Positions 49,498 through 61,686 of a DNA stretch of 64,000 nt are shown in pieces. Made by a program: the position numbers and the translations under genes. Within the stretch, counting starts at the first letter, position 1. Each line of letters starts with the position of its first letter. Below the pieces are notes generated by a model. It did no database searches and was not told where the DNA came from. It saw only the letters and a program-made list of their open reading frames with translations. This DNA is from an uncultured Bacillaceae bacterium (GTDB lineage: Bacteria; Bacillota; Bacilli; Bacillales; Bacillaceae_L), in NCBI GenBank assembly GCA_947497585.1, contig CANMHG010000006.1, forward strand, positions 167,515 through 231,514, written 5' to 3'.

Positions 49498-49566
49498 CCG
49501 TTCCTTTTCGCTGTAGGCACTTGCTTTCCTCTACTTCCCGCAGGAGTCAAGTGCCTTCCGCTCCAA
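49498..49566. repeat. Nested inverted-repeat element, copy 3 (lacks the inner hairpin)
   Basis: GGCACTTG (49516-49523) and CAAGTGCC (49548-49555) form the stem, with CCCGCAGGAGT to the left of the second arm. The flank CCGTTCCTTTTCGCTGTAG is shared with copy 1. The inner part (GAGCCTCCTCGG...GGGGTCTC) is missing. It lies between purH and purD. Confidence 0.88.
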
Positions 49567-49626
49567 ACCACTATCAAATTAAATATAGTTGAGTAGCACA
49601 AACCTTTATAAAAAGATCCATAGGAA

Positions 49627-51165
49627 CTAGTGTTTAAAATGACGCACTCCCGTAAATACCATTGTGATTCCGTACTCATCGGCTTTTTTTATAGAGTCTT
49701 CGTCTCTGATGGATCCTCCAGGTTGGATAATAGCAGTTACACCAGCTTTGGCAGCTGCTTCGACGGTGTCATCCATTGGGAAGAAGGCATCTGATGCAAG
49801 TGCTGATCCTTTTGCTCTTTCACCCGCTTGTGAGATTGCGATGTTTGCTGCTCCTACACGATTCATTTGACCAGCACCTACTCCAACAGTCATTGAGTCC
49901 TGTGCTAATACAATTGCATTTGATTTAACATGCTTAACTACTTTCCAGGCAAGCTTTAGATCCGCCCATTCCTTTTCTGTTGGCTCTCGCTTAGTTGGGA
50001 TTGCAATCGTTGCATCCTCTAATGTGAACAAGTCATCGTCTTGAACGAGAAGTCCACCTTGAATGGACATTAAACGGTCTTCTACTTTTTGATTAGCTGA
50101 AAAGTCGATAGTTAACAATCTAAGATTTTTCTTAGCTGTTAATACCTCAATTGCCTCGTTTGTATAAGAAGGAGCAATAATTACTTCTAAAAATATTTCA
50201 TTCATTTTCATGGCTGTTTGACTATCCACTTCACGATTAAAAGCAATTATTCCACCGAAAATTGAAGTTGAGTCTGCTTCATAGGCTTTCGTAAATGCCT
50301 CAACAATGGTTGCACCAACTCCAACACCACATGGATTCATGTGCTTAATGGCTACCGCAGCAGGCTCCGTGAATTCTCGTACAACTTGTAATGCTGCATT
50401 TGCATCATTAATGTTATTAAAGGATAATTCTTTGCCATGTAACTGACTTGCAGCCGCAATTGAAAAGTTCGATCCTAATGGTTTTTTATAAAATGTAGCT
50501 GCTTGATGAGGATTTTCGCCATAGCGAAGATCTTGTTTTTTCTCAAAGGTAACCGTCAATTTCTCTGGACTCTCTTCACCTACAGCATTCGTTAAATATT
50601 CAGCAATTAATGCATCGTATGCTGCTGTATGACGAAATACTTTTGCAGCAAGCCTCATTTTCGTTGCTGTTGAAACCTCACCATTATGTAGTGCTTCTTG
50701 TAAGACGATCTCATAATCAGCTGGATCTACAACAACCGTCACATCTTGATGGTTTTTTGCAGCTGAACGAAGCATACTTGGTCCACCAATATCAATATTT
50801 TCAATTGCATCTTCAAATACAACATCAGGCTTTGCAATCGTTTGTTGGAACGGATAAAGATTAACAACCACTAGATCGATTGGTGTAATGTTATGCTCTT
50901 GCATTTGCTTAACATGATCAGGATTAGTACGCATACCGAGTAATCCACCGTGAATCATTGGGTGTAATGTTTTAACGCGACCATCTAACATTTCAGGGAA
51001 CCCAGTTACCTCTGGAATTCCGATTACCTTCACACCATTTTCCTCGAGTGTTTTTGCTGTACCACCCGTTGAGATAATTTCAACACCAGCTGCAGCAAGC
51101 TCCTTCACAAATGGAACGATACCGTTTTTATCTGATACACTGACAAGCGCTCTCTTAATTGCCAA
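49627..51165 (-). CDS. purH: Bifunctional AICAR formyltransferase/IMP cyclohydrolase
   Basis: PurH catalyses the last two steps to IMP. The 512-aa protein has the IMP cyclohydrolase (MGS-like) domain at residues about 1-130 ([28 protein letters not shown]) and the AICAR formyltransferase domain after that ([35 protein letters not shown]). Length is typical. Confidence 0.97.
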   Translation of the reverse strand: MAIKRALVSVSDKNGIVPFVKELAAAGVEIISTGGTAKTLEENGVKVIGIPEVTGFPEMLDGRVKTLHPMIHGGLLGMRTNPDHVKQMQEHNITPIDLVVVNLYPFQQTIAKPDVVFEDAIENIDIGGPSMLRSAAKNHQDVTVVVDPADYEIVLQEALHNGEVSTATKMRLAAKVFRHTAAYDALIAEYLTNAVGEESPEKLTVTFEKKQDLRYGENPHQAATFYKKPLGSNFSIAAASQLHGKELSFNNINDANAALQVVREFTEPAAVAIKHMNPCGVGVGATIVEAFTKAYEADSTSIFGGIIAFNREVDSQTAMKMNEIFLEVIIAPSYTNEAIEVLTAKKNLRLLTIDFSANQKVEDRLMSIQGGLLVQDDDLFTLEDATIAIPTKREPTEKEWADLKLAWKVVKHVKSNAIVLAQDSMTVGVGAGQMNRVGAANIAISQAGERAKGSALASDAFFPMDDTVEAAAKAGVTAIIQPGGSIRDEDSIKKADEYGITMVFTGVRHFKH

Positions 51166-51197
51166 TTTCGATTCCTCCGCCCTTTTATAAAATTGAT

Positions 51198-51770
51198 CTA
51201 TTTATTCTGTAAAAATAAAGTCTGTAGTGTTTGTGGATATAATTTGTGCTCAACTTCATGAATTTTCTTTTCTACTGTCTCTATCGTATCATTATTCGTA
51301 ATTGAGACTACTGCCTGTTCAATGATTGGCCCTGTGTCCATTCCTTCATCTACATAATGAACGGTAACACCTGTTACCTTTACACCTGCACGGTATGCTT
51401 GACCAATCGCATCCAAACCAGGAAATGAAGGTAACAACGAAGGATGTATATTCACAATTTTCCCTTTAAATTGTGATAATAATGTTTCGCCAATTAGTCT
51501 CATATACCCTGCTAACACGATAAAATCAATCTCTTTATCTAGTAATTTTTTAGTGATTTCTGTTTCATAAGCAGCCTTATTTTCAAAGTTTTTCGGTGAG
51601 ATTACAAGGCTATCAACACCAAAATTAGCCGCTCTTTCAATAACCCTTGCACCTGGCTTATCACAAACAACTAGACCTACCTTTGCATCCAGCTCTCCAT
51701 TATTAATTGAGTTCATTAACGCTTCAAAATTAGAACCGCTACCAGACGCAAATACTGCTATATTTTTCAT
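51198..51770 (-). CDS. purN: Phosphoribosylglycinamide formyltransferase
   Basis: PurN transfers a formyl group from 10-formyl-THF to GAR. The 190-aa protein has [14 protein letters not shown], the catalytic Asn-His in [10 protein letters not shown] (near 106-108) and Asp in [12 protein letters not shown]. Its start overlaps purM by 4 bp. Confidence 0.96.
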   Translation of the reverse strand: MKNIAVFASGSGSNFEALMNSINNGELDAKVGLVVCDKPGARVIERAANFGVDSLVISPKNFENKAAYETEITKKLLDKEIDFIVLAGYMRLIGETLLSQFKGKIVNIHPSLLPSFPGLDAIGQAYRAGVKVTGVTVHYVDEGMDTGPIIEQAVVSITNNDTIETVEKKIHEVEHKLYPQTLQTLFLQNK

Positions 51771-52807
51771 GCAAGGTCTCCCCCGCCAAATGAAACTCCC
51801 TCTTCATTTGTGACTCGACCAATAATGAATGCCTTTTCTCCTGCTTCTTCTAGCTTTGAAATGACAGGCAATAAACTAACTACATCTACAGCTAAGACCA
51901 TTCCAATTCCCATATTAAAAATATTAAACATCTCTTTTTTATCTAGATTACCGTGTTGTTGCAAGAAATCAAAAATAGGTGGAATTGGCCATGAACCATA
52001 ATCAATTTCTGCACCTAAACCAGCAGGTAACATACGTGGAATGTTTTCGATGAAACCGCCACCCGTAATGTGTGACATCCCTTTGATTTCATCTTCCTTC
52101 ATAACCTCTAGTAACGGCTTTACATAAATTTTAGTGGGACGTAGAAGTTCTTCTCCTAATGGTAATTCTAGGCCATCATACGTTTCTTCAAGGTTTAGCT
52201 TAGCATCTTCTAGAAGGATTTTTCTCACTAATGAATAGCCATTACTATGAATTCCACTTGAAGAAAGTCCGATAAGCACATCACCTGATTTAATGTTCTC
52301 ACCTGTTACTAATTTTGACTTTTCAGCCACACCAACAGTAAATCCGGCAAGGTCATAATCTTCTGCACTGTACATACCAGGCATTTCAGCCGTTTCTCCA
52401 CCAATAAGTGCACAACCTGCCATTTCACAACCATCTGAGATTCCCTTTACAATCGCTTCAATCTTCTCAGGAATGGCTTTTCCACACGCTATATAATCTA
52501 AGAAATAAAGAGGTTCAGCCCCTTGAACAACGACATCATTCACACACATAGCAACGGCATCTATTCCAATTGTGTCATGCTTATCCATCATGATTGCTAG
52601 CATCAGTTTTGTCCCAACACCATCAGTTCCTGACACCAATACAGGTTCCTTAACATTCACCTTTGAAAGATCGAACATTCCACCAAAGCTTCCAAGACCA
52701 CCCATTACTTCAGGTCTCATTGTTTTCTGAACATGTTTTTTCATGCGTGATACTGCTTCATAACCTGCTTCAATGTCAACTCCAGCTTGCTTATACGCAT
52801 TTGCCAT
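51767..52807 (-). CDS. purM: AIR synthetase (phosphoribosylformylglycinamidine cyclo-ligase)
   Basis: PurM closes the imidazole ring to AIR. The 346-aa protein has [19 protein letters not shown] at the start, [13 protein letters not shown] (near 60), [11 protein letters not shown] and [15 protein letters not shown]. It is separated from purF by 210 bp holding a phased repeat array, the largest gap but one in the operon. Confidence 0.97.
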   Translation of the reverse strand: MANAYKQAGVDIEAGYEAVSRMKKHVQKTMRPEVMGGLGSFGGMFDLSKVNVKEPVLVSGTDGVGTKLMLAIMMDKHDTIGIDAVAMCVNDVVVQGAEPLYFLDYIACGKAIPEKIEAIVKGISDGCEMAGCALIGGETAEMPGMYSAEDYDLAGFTVGVAEKSKLVTGENIKSGDVLIGLSSSGIHSNGYSLVRKILLEDAKLNLEETYDGLELPLGEELLRPTKIYVKPLLEVMKEDEIKGMSHITGGGFIENIPRMLPAGLGAEIDYGSWPIPPIFDFLQQHGNLDKKEMFNIFNMGIGMVLAVDVVSLLPVISKLEEAGEKAFIIGRVTNEEGVSFGGGDLA

Positions 52808-52884
52808 TGTACCTTAGCCTCCTCAAATACTAATAAGAGGGCCAGAACAGCGATGATCTGACCCTTGATTTTTTAAAAATAGAA

Positions 52885-53001
52885 CTTATTCGTCGTGTAA
52901 TGTGATTTACTCGTCAATTTAGTAATATACTCGCGTTTCGATGGCCTTTACTCGTCTAAATTTGAATTTATTCGCGTTGCCTAACCATTTATTCGCGCTT
53001 C
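52885..53001. repeat. Helically phased TTAYTCGYS array (six units, 20-21 bp period)
   Basis: The TCG of each unit starts at 52890, 52911, 52931, 52952, 52972 and 52993, that is 21, 20, 21, 20 and 21 bp apart. The core is TTAYTCGTC or TTAYTCGCG with 11-12 variable bases between. It occupies the transcribed gap between purF and purM. Confidence 0.85.
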
Positions 53002-53017
53002 CTTTAAAAAACGAATA

Positions 53018-54436
53018 CTACCTCAACGCCTTCTCGTGAGGCAACACTGTATCTGGATAAATATCCGTCGGGTATTTCCCGGTGAAACATGCCATACATT
53101 GGCCACGGTATTCTCCGCCATACGGTCTACCAATTGCCTCTAATAACCCATCTTCACTTAAAAATGACAATGAATCTGCTCCAATTAATTGACGCATTTC
53201 TTCAATAGAATGAGATGATGCCATTAACTCTTCATGAGTTGATGTATCAATTCCATAGAAACATGGATTTTTAATAGGCGGTGAACTGATACGAACATGG
53301 ACTTCTTTCGCCCCCGCTTCACGTAACATCGAAACAATACGACGACTCGTTGTTCCACGTACGATTGAATCGTCTACCATAACAACTCGCTTGCCTTCAA
53401 CTACCCCACGAACTGGAGAAAGCTTCATTTTTACCCCTTGCTCACGTAAAGATTGAGAAGGTTGGATAAACGTACGCCCGACATATCGGTTTTTAATTAA
53501 CCCTAACTCGTAGGGAATTCCTGAAGCCTCTGCATAACCAATTGCGGCAGACATACTAGAATCAGGAACACCAGTAACAACATCTGCATCAATAGGAGCT
53601 TCATATGCTAGTTTTTTACCTAAATTTTTGCGAGCAGTATGAATATTGATCCCATCTATATCACTATCAGGTCTTGAAAAATAAATATACTCCATGCTAC
53701 AAATGGCACGATTTGTATTTAATGAGAAAAACTCAGAGTGCATTCCTTCATCATTAATGATTAAAAATTCGCCAGGTTCAACGTCACGCTCATATTTCGC
53801 ACCGATAATATCAAATGCACAAGTTTCAGATGCAACAACATACGCATCTCCCAATCTACCAATGGATAAAGGACGTAGACCATTAGGATCTAGTGCTACC
53901 ATCATCTTTTTCTCTGTCATTAAAACAAAAGCATACGCACCCTTAAGCATTGTTAATGCATTCTTCACTCGATCATGAATTTTCGTATAGCCGCTTCTTC
54001 TTGTTAAATGAGCAAGCACTTCTGTATCTGAAGTTGTTTGAAAAATACTACCTTGGTTTTCTAACTGGTGCTTAAGTGCATTGGCATTTACTAGATTTCC
54101 ATTATGAGCAATTGCAAGACCACCAACTTGAGAGTGGAACAGGAGTGGCTGAACATTTTCAATGCCGCCACCACCAGCTGTTGCGTATCTTACATGACCA
54201 ATTGCAGCTTTCCCATGAAGATTATTCAATTGACCGTTTCCGAAGACTTCTGAAACAAGCCCTTCACCTTTATGTCCCTTTAACTTCTCTCCATTTGTTA
54301 CTACAATCCCTGCGCCTTCTTGACCACGATGTTGCAAGCTGTGTAAGCCATAATAGGTAATTTGGGCAGCATCGGGATGTCCCCAGATTCCAAAGACACC
54401 ACACTCTTCATTTAAGCCTTTGAGTTCAGCAAGCAT
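53018..54436 (-). CDS. purF: Amidophosphoribosyltransferase
   Basis: PurF makes phosphoribosylamine from PRPP and glutamine, the committed step. The 472-aa protein starts [16 protein letters not shown]: an 11-residue propeptide that is removed to expose Cys12 as the glutamine amidotransferase nucleophile. The PRPP motif [13 protein letters not shown] and the Cys residues for a 4Fe-4S cluster (including [12 protein letters not shown]) are present. The ATG at 54436, 7 nt behind AAAGGAG, overlaps the end of purL by 25 bp. Confidence 0.96.
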   Translation of the reverse strand: MLAELKGLNEECGVFGIWGHPDAAQITYYGLHSLQHRGQEGAGIVVTNGEKLKGHKGEGLVSEVFGNGQLNNLHGKAAIGHVRYATAGGGGIENVQPLLFHSQVGGLAIAHNGNLVNANALKHQLENQGSIFQTTSDTEVLAHLTRRSGYTKIHDRVKNALTMLKGAYAFVLMTEKKMMVALDPNGLRPLSIGRLGDAYVVASETCAFDIIGAKYERDVEPGEFLIINDEGMHSEFFSLNTNRAICSMEYIYFSRPDSDIDGINIHTARKNLGKKLAYEAPIDADVVTGVPDSSMSAAIGYAEASGIPYELGLIKNRYVGRTFIQPSQSLREQGVKMKLSPVRGVVEGKRVVMVDDSIVRGTTSRRIVSMLREAGAKEVHVRISSPPIKNPCFYGIDTSTHEELMASSHSIEEMRQLIGADSLSFLSEDGLLEAIGRPYGGEYRGQCMACFTGKYPTDIYPDTVLPHEKALR

Positions 54437-56640
54437 GGAATTGCTCCTTTCCAAGCACTACGTAGTTCCTCAACTGTTGAGTCGATAAGCACGTTGCCTT
54501 GGTTGTTGTTAATAATCAATGATGCATCACTTGTTACTTCACCGACTAATTTAGCATCTACCGTTTCTTCAAATCTAGCTTTATTTTCTGGTTTTACTGA
54601 AATGATAAAACGAGATTGTGATTCTGCGAATAACTCAGTTACAGCTTCTCCAACAACAGTTACTTTAGCACCTAACCCGTTTGAACCAATTGCGCTTTCT
54701 GCTAAAGCAACAGCAAATCCACCTTCTGCCACATCATGCGCCGATGCAACAAAACCTTCACGAATCGCAGTTAAAAGTTGATTTTGTGCACGTAATTCAA
54801 CGTCTAAATCTAACTCAGGAGCTTTACCAAAGATTTTTCCGTACATTAGTTTTTGAAGCTCACTTCCACCAAACTCTGGCTTCGCTTCGCCAATCACATA
54901 GATTAAGTCTCCAGCTTGCTTGAACTCTTGAGTTGTAATATGTGCGATATCTTCGATTAAACCAACCATACCTACAACAGGTGTTGGGTAAACAGCTACA
55001 CCGTTTGTTTCGTTATATAAAGATACATTTCCACCAATAACAGGTGAATTTAATGTACGACATGCTTCACTCATACCATCAACAGCTTTTTCAATTTGCC
55101 AGAAGATCTCAGGCTTTTCAGGATTACCAAAGTTTAAGCAATCTGTAATAGCTAGTGGTTGACCACCAGAACAAACAACATTACGTGCTGCTTCAGCAAC
55201 TGCGATTTTCCCACCAACTTCTGGATCTAAATATAAATAGCGTGAGTTACAGTCAGTAGTCATTGCTAATGCTTTCTTCGTACCACGGATACGAACAACC
55301 GCTGCATCTGATCCAGGTGAAACAACTGTATTTGTTCTTACCATGTAATCATACTGGTTATAAACCCACTCTTTGCTTGCAATGGTTGGTTGTGATAATA
55401 GGTTTACTAATGTTTCTTTGTAATCAGCTACTTCTGGAACTGCAACTTCCATTGCTTGGAACTCACGGTAATAAGCTGGTTCTGCTGATGGCTTGTTGTA
55501 TACAGGTGCATCTTCAGCAAGTGCATCAACTGGTACATCCGCTATAACTTCACCTTTATGAACCAGACGTAGTTTTTTATCATCCGTTACTACACCAATC
55601 GCAACTGCTTCTAGGTCATATTTAGAAACGATATCTTGAATCTCTTTTTCTCTACCTTGTTCAACAACAACAAGCATACGCTCTTGAGATTCTGATAGCA
55701 TCATTTCATAACCAGTCATGCCTAATTCACGTTGTGGAACAAGATCAAGGTTCATTTCAATTCCTGATCCTGCTTTACTTGCCATTTCAGCAGATGAACT
55801 TGTTAATCCCGCTGCACCCATATCTTGAATTCCAACTAATGCATCACACTTCACTAGCTCTAGACATGCTTCAAGTAAAAGCTTCTCCATGAATGGATCT
55901 CCAACTTGAACTGCTGGACGCTTCGCTTCTGATTCATCAGAAAGCTCCTCAGATGCAAATGTCGCACCATGAATTCCATCACGGCCTGTTTTCGCACCGA
56001 TGTACATTACAGTATTTCCAATTCCTTTTGCCTGACCCTTTTGAATATCTTCATGGTTGATTAATCCAACACACATTGCATTTACTAATGGGTTACCTTC
56101 GTATGATGGGTCAAACTGAATTTCTCCACCAACTGTTGGGATACCTACACAATTTCCGTAGCCAGCAATCCCTGCAACTACTTCCTCAAACAAATACTTC
56201 ACACGTGGTGATGTTAACTCTCCAAATCGTAAAGAGTTTAATAGAGCGATTGGGCGTGCTCCCATTGAAAATACATCACGAATAATTCCACCTACACCTG
56301 TAGCAGCACCTTGGTATGGCTCGATTGCTGACGGATGATTGTGACTTTCAATCTTAAATACAACTGCTTGATTGTCGCCAATATCTACGATTCCAGCACC
56401 TTCACCAGGCCCTTGTAGTACCTTCTCACCCGTAGTTGGGAATTTACGTAACACAGGTTTAGAGTTCTTATAGCTACAGTGCTCAGACCACATGACTGAG
56501 AATAACCCAGTTTCCGTGTAGTTCGGCGTACGGCCAAGAATGTTTTCAATCATGGCAAACTCTTCGTCACTTAATCCCATTTCACGATATATTTTTTCGG
56601 ACTTAATCATCTCAGTACTTGGTTCAAGAAGTAACGACAT
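54412..56640 (-). CDS. purL: FGAM synthase large subunit
   Basis: PurL is the ATP-dependent synthetase of the PurS-PurQ-PurL complex that converts FGAR to FGAM. The 742-aa length is the short bacterial type. Visible motifs are [13 protein letters not shown] (near 51), [33 protein letters not shown] and [14 protein letters not shown]. It overlaps both neighbours: purQ by 17 bp and purF by 25 bp. Confidence 0.97.
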   Translation of the reverse strand: MSLLLEPSTEMIKSEKIYREMGLSDEEFAMIENILGRTPNYTETGLFSVMWSEHCSYKNSKPVLRKFPTTGEKVLQGPGEGAGIVDIGDNQAVVFKIESHNHPSAIEPYQGAATGVGGIIRDVFSMGARPIALLNSLRFGELTSPRVKYLFEEVVAGIAGYGNCVGIPTVGGEIQFDPSYEGNPLVNAMCVGLINHEDIQKGQAKGIGNTVMYIGAKTGRDGIHGATFASEELSDESEAKRPAVQVGDPFMEKLLLEACLELVKCDALVGIQDMGAAGLTSSSAEMASKAGSGIEMNLDLVPQRELGMTGYEMMLSESQERMLVVVEQGREKEIQDIVSKYDLEAVAIGVVTDDKKLRLVHKGEVIADVPVDALAEDAPVYNKPSAEPAYYREFQAMEVAVPEVADYKETLVNLLSQPTIASKEWVYNQYDYMVRTNTVVSPGSDAAVVRIRGTKKALAMTTDCNSRYLYLDPEVGGKIAVAEAARNVVCSGGQPLAITDCLNFGNPEKPEIFWQIEKAVDGMSEACRTLNSPVIGGNVSLYNETNGVAVYPTPVVGMVGLIEDIAHITTQEFKQAGDLIYVIGEAKPEFGGSELQKLMYGKIFGKAPELDLDVELRAQNQLLTAIREGFVASAHDVAEGGFAVALAESAIGSNGLGAKVTVVGEAVTELFAESQSRFIISVKPENKARFEETVDAKLVGEVTSDASLIINNNQGNVLIDSTVEELRSAWKGAIPCLLNSKA

Positions 56641-57313
56641 TGGCTGATAACCTCCATTGTTTTACAATTGATTGAAATAATTTTAAACCGTCTGCACTTC
56701 CTAAAAGCTCATCAACTGCTCTTTCAGGATGTGGCATCATTCCTAGAACATTTCCTTGCTCATTTATGATTCCAGCGATATCCTCTAGGCTTCCATTCGG
56801 GTTTGTTCCATGGTATTTAAATGCAATTTGGTTATTATCAATTAATCTAGTTAAAGTTTGTTCATCACAATAGTAGTTACCTTCTCCATGTGCAATCGGA
56901 ATAGTGATAATTTCATCCAACTCATAGCCTGAAGTAAACATTGTTGAATTGTTTTCTACTCGTAATTCAACTTGCTCACATTTGAATTTTAGATTCTCGT
57001 TACGTCTCATTGCTCCTGGTAAAAGACCTGCTTCTAGTAAAATTTGAAACCCATTACATACACCTAGAATTGGCTTACCCGCTTCTGCTGCTTCTTTAAT
57101 TGCTGTCATAACATTTGAAAAACGTGCGATTGCTCCAGAGCGTAAGTAGTCACCATATGAAAACCCACCTGGTAAAAGGATGCCATCAAATTCATCTAGA
57201 TTAGTAGCATCATGCCATACGTACTCTACTTCTTCACCTAGTTCATCTTTAATTGCATGGTACATATCAATATCACAGTTTGAGCCTGGGAATACTATAC
57301 AAGCAAATTTCAC
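56624..57313 (-). CDS. purQ: FGAM synthase glutaminase subunit
   Basis: PurQ is the class I glutamine amidotransferase that provides ammonia to PurL. The 229-aa protein has the nucleophile Cys in [14 protein letters not shown] (near 86) and the His-Glu pair in [10 protein letters not shown] (near 196-198). Its start overlaps purS by 4 bp (ATGA). Confidence 0.97.
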   Translation of the reverse strand: MKFACIVFPGSNCDIDMYHAIKDELGEEVEYVWHDATNLDEFDGILLPGGFSYGDYLRSGAIARFSNVMTAIKEAAEAGKPILGVCNGFQILLEAGLLPGAMRRNENLKFKCEQVELRVENNSTMFTSGYELDEIITIPIAHGEGNYYCDEQTLTRLIDNNQIAFKYHGTNPNGSLEDIAGIINEQGNVLGMMPHPERAVDELLGSADGLKLFQSIVKQWRLSANVVTS

Positions 57314-57564
57314 TGTGCGACAACCTCCTCAACCTCATAACGGTAGTCTTCAATTACCACGTTTGCTAATAATCTTTCACACATTTCTTTTACAATCACA
57401 TCGATATCACGATTGCTATCTTCAATCGTTAGCTCCATATATTTTCCAATACGAACATCTCTCACTTCGTTATATTCCATACTGTGTAAAGAGTTTTTCA
57501 CTGCATTTCCTTGTGGATCTAAAACACTTTCTCTTAACGTTACATAAACCTTTACTTTAAACAT
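57310..57564 (-). CDS. purS: FGAM synthase subunit PurS
   Basis: PurS is the 84-aa small subunit that bridges PurL and PurQ. The sequence starts [21 protein letters not shown] and includes the conserved [15 protein letters not shown]. It overlaps purC by 8 bp. Confidence 0.96.
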   Translation of the reverse strand: MFKVKVYVTLRESVLDPQGNAVKNSLHSMEYNEVRDVRIGKYMELTIEDSNRDIDVIVKEMCERLLANVVIEDYRYEVEEVVAQ

Positions 57565-58276
57565 GTTGTTTTCCTCCTAAACGATTTAAAATTTCAGTGT
57601 AAGCTTCGGTTAAATTGCCAATATCTCTACGGAATACGTCTTTATCAAATTTTTCGTTCGTATCTTTATCCCATAATCTACATGTATCTGGTGAAATTTC
57701 ATCAGCTAGGATGATTTCGCCATCTTCTGTGATACCAAACTCTAATTTGAAATCTACTAATCTTAAATTGCAGCTAGAAAAATGAGTTAGCAGCACATCA
57801 CTAACTTTTAAACCAATTGCTCGTAAAATCTGTAATTGTTCTGGAGTTGCTAACTTCAATGTTTTGATATGATCTTCAGTTACTAGAGGATCTCCTAGAT
57901 CATCATTTTTATAGTAAAACTCTACGATTGTTTCTTCTAATATGACTCCTTCATCTATTCCAATTCGTTTTGAAAGACTGCCTGCAATGATGTTACGTAC
58001 AACCACTTCTAGTGGAATAATCTCCACTTTTTGAACAAGTTGCTCTGTTTCAGATAATTTTTTTATAAAATGATTCTGAACCCCTTCGTGCTTTAGCTTT
58101 TCAAATAGTAAACTAGTAATCTCGTTATTTAAGCGGCCTTTTCCGGTGATTTGTGCTTTTTTCTCACCATTGAATGCTGTTGCGCTATCTTTGTATTCGA
58201 CCCAAACCACATTATCTTCGTTTGTTCTATAAATTCTTTTCGCTTTCCCTTCATATAACAAATCCAGCTTTTCCAT
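57557..58276 (-). CDS. purC: SAICAR synthetase
   Basis: PurC adds aspartate to CAIR. The 239-aa protein has LLYEGKAKRIYRT at the start, the VEIIPLEVVVRNIIAGS signature (near 90-107) and VDFKLEFG. ATG start; a 236-bp gap with an inverted-repeat element separates it from purB. Confidence 0.97.
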   Translation of the reverse strand: MEKLDLLYEGKAKRIYRTNEDNVVWVEYKDSATAFNGEKKAQITGKGRLNNEITSLLFEKLKHEGVQNHFIKKLSETEQLVQKVEIIPLEVVVRNIIAGSLSKRIGIDEGVILEETIVEFYYKNDDLGDPLVTEDHIKTLKLATPEQLQILRAIGLKVSDVLLTHFSSCNLRLVDFKLEFGITEDGEIILADEISPDTCRLWDKDTNEKFDKDVFRRDIGNLTEAYTEILNRLGGKQHV

Positions 58277-58341
58277 TGAATAAGCCCTCCCAGGGACAGA
58301 ATGTTATGACTTTTTATGATATAGAGATTAGACTCTCAACC

Positions 58342-58465
58342 GTTGATTGAAGCGAAATGAACTCGCTTTCCGCGGGCGGTCCGTGAGCCTCCTCGGCTTC
58401 GCCTGCGGGGTCTCACTTTGACGCGCTTCTCCCGCAGGAGTCTCGTGCATTTCGCTTCAATCAAC
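58342..58465. repeat. Nested inverted-repeat element, copy 4
   Basis: Perfect 18-base arms GTTGATTGAAGCGAAATG (58342-58359) and CATTTCGCTTCAATCAAC (58448-58465) enclose CTTTCCGCGGGCGG, a GAGCCTCCTCGGC/GCCTGCGGGGTCTC hairpin and CCCGCAGGAGTCTCGTG. It lies between purB and purC. Its core matches copy 2; its outer arm does not. Confidence 0.93.
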
Positions 58466-58512
58466 TTGGCATCAAAAATTACATCAGTACCAATCTCTGC
58501 TTATATAAAGTT

Positions 58513-59805
58513 TTATAAACCTAAACGTTCAAAAATCATATCCACATGTTTGATGTGGTAGTTGTAGTCAAAGCAGTCGTCGATTTGTGCTGGTGTTAGG
58601 CGTGATGATATTTTTTCTTCTGCTTCTACTAGTTCACGGAAATGGACTTGTTTTTCCCAAGCTTCCATCGCTTTTGGTTGAACTGTATCGTATGCTTCTT
58701 CACGTGTCATTCCTGCATCGATTAATGCTAGTAAAACACGTTGTGAGTAGATTAAACCTAATGTGCGATCCATGTTGCGCTTCATGTTTTCTGGGAACAC
58801 AGTTAAGTTTTTAATGATGTTGCTAAAACGGTTTAGCATATAATTAAGGCCGATTGTTGCATCCGGTAAAATAATGCGTTCTGCAGATGAATGTGAGATG
58901 TCACGTTCATGCCATAAAGGTACATTTTCATAGGCTGTTAACATATAACCACGAATAACACGAGCAATTCCTGTCATGTTTTCTGAACCAATTGGGTTAC
59001 GTTTATGAGGCATAGCTGATGAACCTTTTTGACCTTTTGCAAAAAACTCTTCAACCTCACGTGTTTCACTCTTTTGTAAGCTTCGAACTTCTACTGCAAA
59101 TTTTTCAATCGAAGTTGCAATTAAGGCAAGTGTGCTCATATATTCAGCATGACGGTCACGCTGAAGGGTTTGTGTTGAAATTGGTGCAGCTGTTAAGCCC
59201 AACTTTTCACAAACGTATTTCTCAACAAAAGGGTCAATATTTGCATATGTACCAACAGCTCCGGAGATTTTCCCAGCTTCCACTGTCGCTGTAGCACGCT
59301 TGAATCTTTCCAAGTTACGCTTCATTTCTTCGTGCCATAAAGCAAGCTTTAGACCGAATGTAGTAGGTTCCGCATGCACTCCGTGAGTACGTCCCATCAT
59401 AACCGTATGTTTGTGTTCACGAGCTTTATCAGCTAAGATAGCAACAAAGTTCTCAATATCACGTAATAAGATATTATTTGCTTGCTTTAATAGATAAGAA
59501 AGAGCAGTATCCACCACGTCAGTTGATGTTAAACCGTAATGTACCCATTTTCTTTCTTCTCCAAGTGTTTCAGAAACGGCACGCGTAAACGCAACAACAT
59601 CATGACGTGTTTCTTCTTCAATTTCTTTAATTCGATCTATATTGAAAGATGCCTTTTCACGGATAAGAGCAACATCTTCCTTTGGAATATCACCAAGTTC
59701 AGCCCAGGCTTCACATGCTAGTATTTCAACTTCTAACCAAGCATTAAAGCGGTTTTCTTCAGTCCATATTGCTCCCATTTCTGGTCTAGTATAACGTTCA
59801 ATCAT
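58513..59805 (-). CDS. purB: Adenylosuccinate lyase
   Basis: PurB releases fumarate both from SAICAR and from adenylosuccinate. The 430-aa fumarase-superfamily protein shows [12 protein letters not shown], the catalytic His in [14 protein letters not shown] (near 141) and the signature [15 protein letters not shown] (near 262-276), whose Ser is the catalytic acid. It starts 4 bp after purK ends. Confidence 0.97.
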   Translation of the reverse strand: MIERYTRPEMGAIWTEENRFNAWLEVEILACEAWAELGDIPKEDVALIREKASFNIDRIKEIEEETRHDVVAFTRAVSETLGEERKWVHYGLTSTDVVDTALSYLLKQANNILLRDIENFVAILADKAREHKHTVMMGRTHGVHAEPTTFGLKLALWHEEMKRNLERFKRATATVEAGKISGAVGTYANIDPFVEKYVCEKLGLTAAPISTQTLQRDRHAEYMSTLALIATSIEKFAVEVRSLQKSETREVEEFFAKGQKGSSAMPHKRNPIGSENMTGIARVIRGYMLTAYENVPLWHERDISHSSAERIILPDATIGLNYMLNRFSNIIKNLTVFPENMKRNMDRTLGLIYSQRVLLALIDAGMTREEAYDTVQPKAMEAWEKQVHFRELVEAEEKISSRLTPAQIDDCFDYNYHIKHVDMIFERLGL

Positions 59806-59808
59806 GTC

Positions 59809-60960
59809 TTAACCCCCGATTAATTCTTTAGTTTCTTTACCCCATATTTGAAGCGTTTCTATCTGCATAAGGATTTCATTGGTAGTATTACCTAAAATGG
59901 TCAAATGCCCCATTTTCCTTTTAACCTTTGCTTCTTTTTTTCCATATAAATGTAATTTGCATTTCTCAAACTTTTGAATGTTTTCTAGCACAGGTACTAC
60001 ATGTTCACCTAATATATTCACCATTACAACTGGCTTTAATAATGTTGTTTCACCTAGTGGCCAATTACATACGGCTCTAATATGTTGTTCAAACTGAGAT
60101 GTCTCACATGCATCTATTGTATAATGCCCTGAATTATGAGGCCTTGGTGCCAGCTCATTAATATAAATCGTGTTATCAGCTGTAACAAACATTTCAACAG
60201 CTAATGTTCCAACCATATTGAATTCCCTAGCCATCTGAATTGCCATCTGTTCAGCTTTAAAAGATACTTCATTTGGTACTCTTGCAGGAACTATTGTTTG
60301 ATGTAGAATGTTATCCACATGAATATTTTCTGCTACAGGAAACGTTTTTACATCTCCAGTAACATTACGTGAGACAATTACTGAAATCTCCTTCGTATAA
60401 GAAATCCATGCTTCTACAACACAGGTTCCACTTTGTAATAATGACTTTGCTTCATTTATATCTTGTTCTCTTCTTATGACATATTGACCTTTACCATCAT
60501 AGCCACCACGGCAAGTCTTTACAACACAAGGGATTTGGAGCTTTTGCACCGCTTCATCTAGTTCTAGTTCAGTTTCTACAATGACATATGGAGCAACAGT
60601 TAATCCAATATTAGATATTGCAGCCTTTTCCGTACCTCGATCCTGTGTTATAGCTAATAATCTACTACCCTGTGGTAGATTTGCGTGTTGTTCTAGCCAT
60701 GTTAATGTTTCATAGTCTATGTTTTCAAACTCATATGTTATAACGTCGCTAACCTCTGCTAACTTTTTTATAGCATCTATGTCTGTAAACTCAGCTGTAA
60801 TTTCTATGTCTGCAATTTGCCCACAAGGTGAATTAGGCGTAGGATCTAACACTGCAATAGAATAACCCATCTCTCTAGCTGATAGAGCCATCATTCGGCC
60901 TAATTGACCTCCACCTATAATTCCAATCGTTTCTCCAGGTAGTGTCATTTTTCTACTCAA
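59809..60960 (-). CDS. purK: N5-carboxyaminoimidazole ribonucleotide synthetase
   Basis: PurK carboxylates AIR with ATP and bicarbonate. The 383-aa ATP-grasp protein has [21 protein letters not shown] at the start, [14 protein letters not shown] (near 145-158) and [17 protein letters not shown] (near 265). I choose the TTG at 60960 ([12 protein letters not shown]), which matches related proteins and overlaps purE by 8 bp; an ATG at 60948 is the alternative and a GTG at 60969 is less likely. Confidence 0.94.
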   Translation of the reverse strand: MSRKMTLPGETIGIIGGGQLGRMMALSAREMGYSIAVLDPTPNSPCGQIADIEITAEFTDIDAIKKLAEVSDVITYEFENIDYETLTWLEQHANLPQGSRLLAITQDRGTEKAAISNIGLTVAPYVIVETELELDEAVQKLQIPCVVKTCRGGYDGKGQYVIRREQDINEAKSLLQSGTCVVEAWISYTKEISVIVSRNVTGDVKTFPVAENIHVDNILHQTIVPARVPNEVSFKAEQMAIQMAREFNMVGTLAVEMFVTADNTIYINELAPRPHNSGHYTIDACETSQFEQHIRAVCNWPLGETTLLKPVVMVNILGEHVVPVLENIQKFEKCKLHLYGKKEAKVKRKMGHLTILGNTTNEILMQIETLQIWGKETKELIGG

Positions 60961-61441
60961 GCTGATCACTACTTTCTACTACCTTTAGGCGAGTAGTTTC
61001 TCTTCGGTTCACCAAGGCTTGATTGTATTCTGGAAACTGTGTTCCTAAAATCGAAGCTGCTAATAGCCCCGCATTTGTTGCTCCTGCATTCCCAATCGCA
61101 ACTGTCGCAACTGGAACACCACCTGGCATTTGAACAATCGATAATAATGAATCTAGACCATTTAGAGCCTTTGATTGAACTGGTACACCGATAACCGGTA
61201 ATACAGTTTTTGCTGCAACCATTCCAGGTAAATGTGCCGCCCCACCAGCGCCAGCAATTATCACTTTGATTCCACGCTCTTGTGCTGTTTCTGCATATTG
61301 AAACATTAAATCAGGAGTGCGGTGAGCAGAAACTACCTTCTTCTCATAAGGAATTTCTAACTCTTCTAAAATGTCACAGGCAAGCTTCATCGTTTCCCAA
61401 TCTGACGTACTCCCCATTATTACCCCAACAAGTGGTTTCAT
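60953..61441 (-). CDS. purE: N5-CAIR mutase
   Basis: PurE converts N5-CAIR to CAIR. The 162-aa protein has the GSTSDWETM phosphate loop (near 10), [10 protein letters not shown] and [15 protein letters not shown]. It is the first gene of the operon, behind a guanine riboswitch. Confidence 0.97.
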   Translation of the reverse strand: MKPLVGVIMGSTSDWETMKLACDILEELEIPYEKKVVSAHRTPDLMFQYAETAQERGIKVIIAGAGGAAHLPGMVAAKTVLPVIGVPVQSKALNGLDSLLSIVQMPGGVPVATVAIGNAGATNAGLLAASILGTQFPEYNQALVNRRETTRLKVVESSDQLE

Positions 61442-61488
61442 CCTCTTCCTCCTACACCGTTCATTAACTTATGTCATTTTTCTGAAAA

Positions 61489-61544
61489 TAAAAACCCAGG
61501 TAGAATGCTTCCCTTTTTTATAAGAGAAAGCAATTCTACCTGGG
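61489..61544 (-). terminator. Riboswitch-controlled terminator of the pur operon
   Basis: CCCAGGTAGAA (61495-61505) pairs with TTCTACCTGGG (61534-61544), with more pairing inside (GCTT/AAGC), and on the minus strand TTTTTAT follows. It lies between the aptamer and purE. Confidence 0.92.
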
Positions 61545-61597
61545 CATTGGACAGCATAGCAAAAAAGTCAAATGGTCAGGAAAAACGCATTACTTTC

Positions 61598-61666
61598 CCT
61601 TATAGTCCAATAATTTACGGTTATCGGGTAGAAACTTATGGGCCATATCCCCAAGATTATATAAGG
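61598..61666 (-). promoter_or_regulatory. Guanine riboswitch aptamer (purine class, C74)
   Basis: On the minus strand: P1 CCTTATA / TATAAGG, P2 around GGATATGGCCC, J2/3 GTTTCTACC and P3 CCGATAA / TTATTGG. The specificity base before the 3' P1 strand is C (position 61605 on the complement), so guanine or hypoxanthine is the ligand. Guanine should favour the terminator, an OFF switch for purEKBCSQLFMNHD. Confidence 0.95.
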
Positions 61667-61686
61667 TAATCATATTATCTAAGCTT

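Noticed and set aside
49473..49679. 68-codon reading frame on the minus strand
   Set aside because: It spans nested element copy 3 and runs in from the end of purH in another frame.
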